The notes under the pieces: model-generated
Database searches by the model: none
Seen by the model: only the letters and a program-made list of their open reading frames with translations
What the model was told of the DNA's origin: nothing
Shown here: positions 33,466-38,364 of the stretch, one piece after another
How positions within the stretch are numbered: the stretch's first letter is position 1
Layout: every line of letters starts with the position of its first letter
Program-made: the position numbers and the translations under genes
Assembly: GCA_003175985.1 (NCBI GenBank)
Contig: PSRJ01000257.1
Coordinates: forward strand, 1 to 38,364
DNA length: 38,364 nucleotides
Origin: Terriglobia bacterium
GTDB lineage: Bacteria; Acidobacteriota; Terriglobia; Bryobacterales; Bryobacteraceae
Direction of reading: 5' to 3'

Positions 33466-36400
33466 ACTGCATGATCCTCGGACTGACGTCCGATAGGATT
33501 TTACCGAAATTGCTGCTGTTCAGCGCCGAGCCGGAAGCGTTGCCCACCAGCCCCGGGTTCGAAGGGTTCAAAAAGTTGACGCGGTTTTCGATGTTGAACA
33601 CTTCGGCGCGAATCTCGAGGTATTGCTTCTCCTTCACCGGGAAGCGCCGGGTAAGCGCGAGGTCCATATTGAAGTAGCCCGGTCCCACGAGACTGTTCGG
33701 TCCGAGGTTTGCGAACGTGCCGTTAGCCGGCACACCGAAGGCCCGCCCATTCAGCCAGCACGCGTAGCTTCGGTTTGCGCAGTACGGGTCTGTCTGCAGT
33801 TGATTCGGCCGCTGCGAGCCGACCCCGTTTAACGCCGCGTCCACGCCGCTGGTGATGGTGAAGTAGCTGCCGGTGCGCAGCCCGAGAATCGGTGCGAGCT
33901 GCCAGCCTCCCGCGATCCACTGCAGCGGCCGCGAGGAGTAGTGGGGCGATTGCAGAACGGCGGACAGGTTGAAGTTGTGCCGCACATCGACGGCGGTGCA
34001 GTTGCCGCGATCGAAACGCCGGTTAGCGGGATTCGTGTAGATCGGGCCGGACAATTCCGTGGTCTGCGGGTCGCCGATGCAGTGCGCGTAGGTATAGTTG
34101 GCCAGCATCGAGAAGTGCTTCGCCAGGCGGTGCTCGGCCGAAACCATCAGCGCGTTGTAGCTCGCTGTACCGCCGTCGTCCAGATATTCGAGCTGGCCAT
34201 AATACGGCCCCTGTGCGGGATTCAATTGCGTCAAACGGCGCCGCGCCTGCGTATTGCCGACCGTGGAGCACGGCCCCGCCGCGGTCAATCCGTACTGCCC
34301 CGCGGAACACGTTCCGGGGACGAATATGGCCGGATTATTCTCCTGGTCGGTCCACAGGTGGATCGTATTGTTGCCCAGATAACTGGCCTTGAACAGCCAA
34401 CTAGTCGCGACCTGCCTCTGGATTGTGAGATTCCACTGCTCAACATACGTAGTCCTCACGTGCAAGGGAACGGACTCATAATAGCCGGCGGTGGGGTAAG
34501 TCGTATTTTTGTTCTGGGTGGTGGGAAAAGGATTGCCTCCGGGATATCCAAGCCACGGATTGGCAAAGCCGCCCTGCGGATTGATGAGGGTGATCGACGA
34601 TCCCCATAGCGGTTCGGTCGCGTAGTTGTAATAGAACAGCGTGTGCGGCATGTCGTAGAACATTCCCCACGAGGCTCGAATGAGGGTCTTGCCGTCGCCT
34701 TTGGGGTCCCAGGCCAGGCTGAAGCGTGGCGCAAAATTCAGCCAACTGGTCTTGTTGGGGCGGCCGCCGGTGTCAAACTCGGGATCGCCGGGGTAGAGCG
34801 TGCCCGCCGGCGCGTTCGGAAACACGGCCGAGTGTACGTTGGCGAGGAATTTCGCCATCTCGAAATGAGAGACCTGCCCGTTGAGAAGGCGGCCGTTGAG
34901 ATAGGGTTCCCAACGCAAGCCGTAGTTCAGCGTCAGGTGCGAATTCATCTTCCAGTTGTCCTGCGCGTAAAGCCCGATGTACTTCCACTTCTCGTTGTCA
35001 TGGGAGACGTTGATCTGGGTGAACGAGTCCAGCGAACCGGAGACGAAATCGGCCATGGCGTTGCCCGTAAGCTGGCCGTTGAACGTAAACAGCCCGTTGC
35101 AGTAGACGCAGAAAGTGGTGGCCTGCATGGGCCGGATATAGTTCGCGCCGAATTGCATCTGGTGCGACCCTTTGATGAGGCTGAAGTCGTCGTTGAACTG
35201 GTATGTGGTAGTGGCGATCAGGCCAGGGGTTGCGAATCCGCCGGCGCTTTGAAAATCTCCCGTTATGTTGATGTTCGAATAATTCGGGAGAGGCTCGTAA
35301 ATGTTCTGAACCCCGATTGACGAAGGCGTAATGATGGGCACCTGAAACTTGGTGATCCCGACTCGATCAAGGGTGGCGTGGAATGAATTGAGGGCGCCCG
35401 GACTCACGACGTACGTGTGGCCGAAAACGAACGAGTTCACCTCGTCGTCGGTGCCGGCGTTCTGCACTGACAATTCCGTGCCGGTGAAGCTCGAGGGAGT
35501 CAAGCTGTGCGTCCCATAATAGCGGCCGAAGAACGATTGTTTTGCGTTGATCTGGTAGTCGATTTTGGCGAGGCCGTTATGCTCGTTCTGATTTGCGATC
35601 TGCGTGTAGGTGACATTGCCGCACGGTTCCGGGCCCACCGGAAAGTGTGACGCCATAGAGAGCGCTTGCTTGCTGATTGTCCCGGCCGGCAGCACATTAT
35701 TCACAAAGGGCGCCTTCAGGGTCTGCGCCGTGGCGAAGCATTGCGATTCATAGGCGCGAAAGTCTCCCGCCAGCATGGAAGCCGTTGGCACAACGGCCGG
35801 CGTGGCCGCTGGTGCGGAACGGATCAGCGTGCCCTGGTACCCAAGAAAGTAAAACAGCTTGTTCTTTTCTATCGGGCCTCCGACCGTACCGCCGAATTGA
35901 TTGCGCTTGAGATTGTCGTTCACCGGGGCGAAGAAGTCCCGGGCATTGAAATAGCCGTTGCGGACAAACTCAAAAGCATCGCCGTGGATTTCGTTGCTGC
36001 CGGACTTGCTGACTACGTTCACCGCGCCCGCCGAATGCTGCCCATACTCCGCCGGCAGCGCGCTGGTTTCGACTTTGAATTCCTGCACGGCGTCCGGGAA
36101 CGGGAGCGGCAAATTGAGGTTGTTGAACACATCGTTGTGAGTGCCGCCATCGAGAAGGTAGGTCGTGCCATTGAGCATGCCGCCCGCGATACTGACCAGC
36201 GCTTCATTGGGATAATTCTTGCTGGACATCAGGTTGCCCGACGTGGGCGCCTGGCCGAAACCGGATTGCACCGTATTGGCGCCTCCCGCCAGCGTAATGA
36301 GCTGTGTTACCTGGCGTCCGTTCAGCGGCAGCTCCAACACCTGCTGCTGATTCACCACCTGGCCGACACCCGTGGAACGGGTTTCGACCATTGCGGCGGC

Positions 36401-36757
36401 CGCTTCCACCTGAACCGATTCACTGACCGTGCCCACGTTTAATACAGGGTCGATCGTGGGAGCCGTGGCCACCTGAAGGACGATCCCGGACTGAACGTAT
36501 GTGCTGAAACCGGGTTTCCTGACGTCCATGCGATACGGCCCCACGGGCAGGCTCGGAAGAGAATAGAACCCGTTGGCATCGGTCTCCGCGGAGCGCGTCA
36601 ACCCGGTATCCGTCTGGGTTACCGCAACTACGGCGCCGGGGATCGCTCCTCCGGTAGAATCTCGGACTGTTCCTGAAATCTGGGAGACCGATTGTGCATG
36701 CAATACCAATCCAAGTCCCACAAGATGGACCAAGAGCGTTGTTGTGATCCGCTTCAT
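33443..36757 (-). CDS. TonB-dependent receptor with carboxypeptidase-regulatory-like domain (Oar-like), receptor 2
   Basis: 1104 residues. A signal peptide (about 1-22, ending LHAQ) is followed by the regulatory beta-sandwich (ISGTVRDSTGGAIPGAVVAVTQTDTG...GFYSLPSLPVGPYRMDVRKPGF). The plug contains VVNQQQVLELPLNGRQVTQLITLAGG, YLLDGGTHNDVFNNLNLPLPFPDAVQEFKVETSALPAEYGQHSAGAVNVVSKSGSNEIHGDAFEF, and the barrel ends RIMQFAIKYSF. The L-P-L-N-G-R and S-K-S-G-T/S-N motifs are diagnostic of this class. AGGAGGG lies four bases before the ATG. It is transcribed with, and overlaps, the multihaem cytochrome gene. The ligand is unknown. Confidence 0.95.
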   Translation of the reverse strand: MKRITTTLLVHLVGLGLVLHAQSVSQISGTVRDSTGGAIPGAVVAVTQTDTGLTRSAETDANGFYSLPSLPVGPYRMDVRKPGFSTYVQSGIVLQVATAPTIDPVLNVGTVSESVQVEAAAAMVETRSTGVGQVVNQQQVLELPLNGRQVTQLITLAGGANTVQSGFGQAPTSGNLMSSKNYPNEALVSIAGGMLNGTTYLLDGGTHNDVFNNLNLPLPFPDAVQEFKVETSALPAEYGQHSAGAVNVVSKSGSNEIHGDAFEFVRNGYFNARDFFAPVNDNLKRNQFGGTVGGPIEKNKLFYFLGYQGTLIRSAPAATPAVVPTASMLAGDFRAYESQCFATAQTLKAPFVNNVLPAGTISKQALSMASHFPVGPEPCGNVTYTQIANQNEHNGLAKIDYQINAKQSFFGRYYGTHSLTPSSFTGTELSVQNAGTDDEVNSFVFGHTYVVSPGALNSFHATLDRVGITKFQVPIITPSSIGVQNIYEPLPNYSNINITGDFQSAGGFATPGLIATTTYQFNDDFSLIKGSHQMQFGANYIRPMQATTFCVYCNGLFTFNGQLTGNAMADFVSGSLDSFTQINVSHDNEKWKYIGLYAQDNWKMNSHLTLNYGLRWEPYLNGRLLNGQVSHFEMAKFLANVHSAVFPNAPAGTLYPGDPEFDTGGRPNKTSWLNFAPRFSLAWDPKGDGKTLIRASWGMFYDMPHTLFYYNYATEPLWGSSITLINPQGGFANPWLGYPGGNPFPTTQNKNTTYPTAGYYESVPLHVRTTYVEQWNLTIQRQVATSWLFKASYLGNNTIHLWTDQENNPAIFVPGTCSAGQYGLTAAGPCSTVGNTQARRRLTQLNPAQGPYYGQLEYLDDGGTASYNALMVSAEHRLAKHFSMLANYTYAHCIGDPQTTELSGPIYTNPANRRFDRGNCTAVDVRHNFNLSAVLQSPHYSSRPLQWIAGGWQLAPILGLRTGSYFTITSGVDAALNGVGSQRPNQLQTDPYCANRSYACWLNGRAFGVPANGTFANLGPNSLVGPGYFNMDLALTRRFPVKEKQYLEIRAEVFNIENRVNFLNPSNPGLVGNASGSALNSSNFGKILSDVSPRIMQFAIKYSF

Positions 36758-36838
36758 AACCCCTCCTAAGCTTCCCTCTGAATTGCCCCTGTACTTCTTT
36801 TACCGAGACCGCTGCTAGATGCGTGCGCGGCCTTCGAG

Positions 36839-36846
36839 TGCATGCA
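36839..36846. promoter_or_regulatory. TGCATGCA operator-like motif at the receptor 2 promoter
   Basis: The octamer starts ten bases downstream of the likely -10 of the receptor 2 promoter and 82 bases before the ATG. Its placement mirrors that at receptor 1. Confidence 0.5.
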
Positions 36847-36856
36847 TTCTTAAACG

Positions 36857-36884
36857 TTTATCGTGACTCTGCGCCTGCTGTCAA
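36857..36884 (-). promoter_or_regulatory. Candidate promoter of TonB receptor 2
   Basis: On the minus strand TTGACA (36884-36879) is followed after 16 bases by GATAAA (36862-36857). The -35 is perfect; the -10 matches four of six. Confidence 0.5.
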
Positions 36885-36921
36885 GCGACGGGGGTGGTAT
36901 CGAAATCCACGCACGAGGCCG

Positions 36922-37389
36922 TTACCCTCGTGGAGTTTTCTTGACCGGCTTCTTGGCACGCTCCGTCAGGCGATGCTCCTTAGCGCGCTTCATATCCTTG
37001 ATGAATTCGATACGCCGGAAACGCACCGCGGACCAGTCTTCGTCGATCGCGACCATTCGCACAGGTTCAAAACCTTCGTGCCCCAGCATGCGCCAGCCAT
37101 TATCCCGGTTGATCTGCGACTTGTATTTCTTTGAGCTTCCCTTGGGATAGGCGAACCATACAACGGCGTCGCCTTCCGCCTTCCCGGCGACTGCGCTAGC
37201 CAGAGCATCGACTCGCTCCTGCGTAGTCACGAATGCCAGAAAGAACGCCACCTCTTTCGCTTTCTTGAGGTCGCGAATCACTTCGATACCCCTCAATGCG
37301 CCGAGCTCGCCTTCGAAGCTGCCCGGCGGATCGACAACCACAATCTGCTTCTGGTCTTTGAGATTCAGCTTGGCAAATACAGTAGGCAT
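36922..37389 (-). CDS. DUF3052-like conserved protein
   Basis: 155 residues. The pattern begins KLNLKDQKQIVVVDPPGSFEGEL, then VAFFLAFVTTQERVDALASAVAGKAEGDAVVWFAYPKGSSKKYKSQINRDNGWRMLGHEGFEPVRMVAIDEDWSAVRFRRIEFIK. This is a widespread small protein group annotated as DUF3052-like or hypothetical. A basic tail (RAKKPVKKTPRG) ends it. No catalytic motif or membrane segment is seen. It diverges from a DUF2239 gene across 75 bases containing an inverted repeat, so the two may share control. Confidence 0.75.
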   Translation of the reverse strand: MPTVFAKLNLKDQKQIVVVDPPGSFEGELGALRGIEVIRDLKKAKEVAFFLAFVTTQERVDALASAVAGKAEGDAVVWFAYPKGSSKKYKSQINRDNGWRMLGHEGFEPVRMVAIDEDWSAVRFRRIEFIKDMKRAKEHRLTERAKKPVKKTPRG

Positions 37390-37427
37390 GGCACTTATTA
37401 CTCTACGATATTTTTACCCGGATAGTA

Positions 37428-37457
37428 TTGACAAACTGAATTATACCAGGGTAATAT
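37428..37457 (+). promoter_or_regulatory. Promoter of the DUF2239 gene, predicted leaderless
   Basis: TTGACA (37428-37433), an 18-base spacer and TAATAT (37452-37457) are followed by seven bases and the ATG at 37465. No Shine-Dalgarno exists, so transcription should begin at the start codon. An imperfect inverted repeat (GAATTATACC, AG, GGTAATATTC; 37438-37459) covers the -10 and could be an operator. The reverse of the -35 (TTGTCA on the minus strand) could serve the divergent gene. Confidence 0.6.
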
Positions 37458-37464
37458 TCAGTTC

Positions 37465-38019
37465 ATGGGCTATACAGCCTTCAAGGGATTTGGGCGAGTG
37501 GCAGCCGGGACGCCTTCAGAAGTCGCTATTTTTCTGAAAGATACGTCTCAGGGGGGAGAGTTTCTAGTCTTCGACGATGCGACCGGCAGCCAAGTGGATC
37601 TGGATTCGCGCGGAACGCCTGAGGAGATCTCGGCCCGGTATTCCGGGGAGTCCTCCTCTGAGCCGCGCGGCCGGGGACGGCCGCGGCTGGGGGTGGTCGC
37701 CAAAGAGGTCACTCTGCTTCCGCGGCATTGGGATTGGTTGAGTGTCCAACCCGGCGGGGCATCGGTGGCGCTGAGGAAGCTGGTCGACCAGGCGCGGCGC
37801 GCAAGCGGCGATCGGGATCGGGTCCGCGCAGCGCAAGAGGCGGCCTATCGTTTCATGTCCGCCATCGCGGGCAATTTGCCTGGGTTTGAGGAAGCCAGCC
37901 GGGCGCTGTTCGCCTACGACCGGCGCCGCTTCGGAGAAATCATAGCGGGCTGGCCGGAGGATGTCCGCGATTACGCGATTCAATTGGCATTCGCGGATCG
38001 CGACGCGAGCGCCGGCTAA
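37465..38019 (+). CDS. DUF2239-family protein
   Basis: 184 residues. The family pattern is clear: YTAFKGFGRVAAGTPSEVA, LVFDDATGSQVDLDSRGT, then GRGRPRLGVVAKEVTLLPRHWDWLSVQPGGASVALRKLVDQARR and AAQEAAYRFMSAIAGNLPGFEEASRALFAYDRRRFGEIIAGWPEDVRDYA. The middle (RPRLGVVAKEVTLLPRHWDWL) resembles a ribbon-helix-helix-like DNA-binding segment, so a regulatory role is possible but unproven. It is probably expressed from a leaderless transcript. The next gene starts 77 bases later with its own ribosome site. Confidence 0.88.
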   Translation: MGYTAFKGFGRVAAGTPSEVAIFLKDTSQGGEFLVFDDATGSQVDLDSRGTPEEISARYSGESSSEPRGRGRPRLGVVAKEVTLLPRHWDWLSVQPGGASVALRKLVDQARRASGDRDRVRAAQEAAYRFMSAIAGNLPGFEEASRALFAYDRRRFGEIIAGWPEDVRDYAIQLAFADRDASAG

Positions 38020-38096
38020 CTAAGTATTTCCGTCTGACAAATCGAACGCAGCGACATCGACGGGAGAGGTGTGTTGTTTTTGAAAGGAGCAACCGA

Positions 38097-38364
38097 ATGA
38101 ACGGCATTTACAAAAGCGCTGAGGGGGAACGCCTCGTGCGCGAACGTTATCTGGCTTTTCTCAAGCATTGGCCGGTGGAGCATGAACGGATGCTCATACC
38201 GACGAGTCAGGGAGAAACATTCGTCGTAGCCTGCGGATCGCAAGACGATCCGCCGTTGTTGCTACTTCACGGCGGAGCGGCGAACGCCGCGATGTGGATG
38301 GGCGAGGTTCGGGACTTTGCCCGCCGCTTCCGCGTCTACGTCATTGACATGATCGGCGAGCCGG
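38097..38364 (+). CDS. Alpha/beta hydrolase, N-terminal part
   Basis: The gene runs off the right edge; 89 residues are visible. AAGGAG (38084-38089) precedes the ATG by seven bases. The sequence shows the first strands of an alpha/beta-hydrolase fold: FVVACGSQDDPPLLLLHGGAANAAMWMGEV (the HGG oxyanion segment) and FRVYVIDMIGEP. The nucleophile elbow lies beyond the window, so the substrate is unknown. Confidence 0.9.
   Translation, partial: MNGIYKSAEGERLVRERYLAFLKHWPVEHERMLIPTSQGETFVVACGSQDDPPLLLLHGGAANAAMWMGEVRDFARRFRVYVIDMIGEP

Noticed and set aside
35666-36442. A 258-codon plus-strand frame inside TonB receptor 2
   Set aside because: It is opposite the conserved plug domain; no ribosome site or family signature is present.

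Overview
The window looks like chromosomal DNA from an Acidobacteriota bacterium, most likely of the Solibacter/Bryobacter type. This is inferred from gene families, not from any rRNA. The DNA is GC-rich and uses GTG and TTG starts often. It carries two very large TonB-dependent receptors (TBDTs) with an N-terminal carboxypeptidase-regulatory-like domain, a multihaem cytochrome with TPR repeats, and YVTN beta-propeller, tannase and PepSY membrane proteins. I saw no tRNA, rRNA, CRISPR array, insertion sequence or prophage module.

Layout. 1-1.8 kb (minus): the start of an RND/ABC efflux adaptor, a small Cys-rich membrane protein and accA. 1.96-3 kb (plus): a ferritin-like DUF892 gene and a MCDYSL-type protein. 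3.1-5.2 kb (plus): a tightly overlapping sulfur operon, cysH (APS reductase), cysC (APS kinase) and a PHP phosphoesterase that may remove PAP. 5.2-6.5 kb (minus): ygfZ and a CopD-like membrane protein. 6.7-9.3 kb (plus): an MBL-fold hydrolase and acetyl-CoA synthetase. 9.4-15.1 kb (plus): two secreted TldD/PmbA-type proteins, one with and one without the metal site, followed by a single-polypeptide LptF-LptG fusion. 15.1-15.5 kb (minus): two tiny genes, one of them a 48-residue membrane protein. 15.8-17 kb: a stand-alone Clp-type AAA+ unfoldase. 17-17.8 kb (minus): a HigBA-like toxin-antitoxin pair.

17.9-21.8 kb (plus) is the most distinctive metabolic unit. It is a four-gene overlapping operon of an ICL/PEPM-superfamily lyase, an aconitase/LeuC-like large subunit, a LeuD-like small subunit and an isocitrate/isopropylmalate-dehydrogenase-family enzyme. 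It resembles the dimethylmaleate hydratase plus dimethylmalate lyase pairing of nicotinate fermentation, but with an added dehydrogenase. A secreted tannase-family esterase converges on it.

23.4-26 kb: yceI and a beta-propeller gene (plus) converge on a PepSY membrane protein (minus). 26.1-30.1 kb: TBDT 1 (plus) behind a near-consensus promoter. 30.2-31.2 kb (minus): a DUF6883/DUF4926 pair and remnants of a VapBC-like module. 31.3-36.8 kb (minus): TBDT 2 translationally coupled to a seven-haem TPR cytochrome. 36.9-38.4 kb: a DUF3052-like gene, a divergent DUF2239 gene and the start of an alpha/beta hydrolase.

Three cross-cutting observations stand out. First, the start of the PepSY gene is embedded in a decayed 3' end of a TBDT gene, with the same overlap geometry as the intact TBDT 2-cytochrome junction. 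Second, a TGCATGCA palindrome lies just downstream of the -10 element at both TBDT promoters and near the PepSY gene, suggesting a shared regulator. Third, several genes without a Shine-Dalgarno have a -10-like hexamer 7-8 nt before the start codon, a leaderless-mRNA signature.
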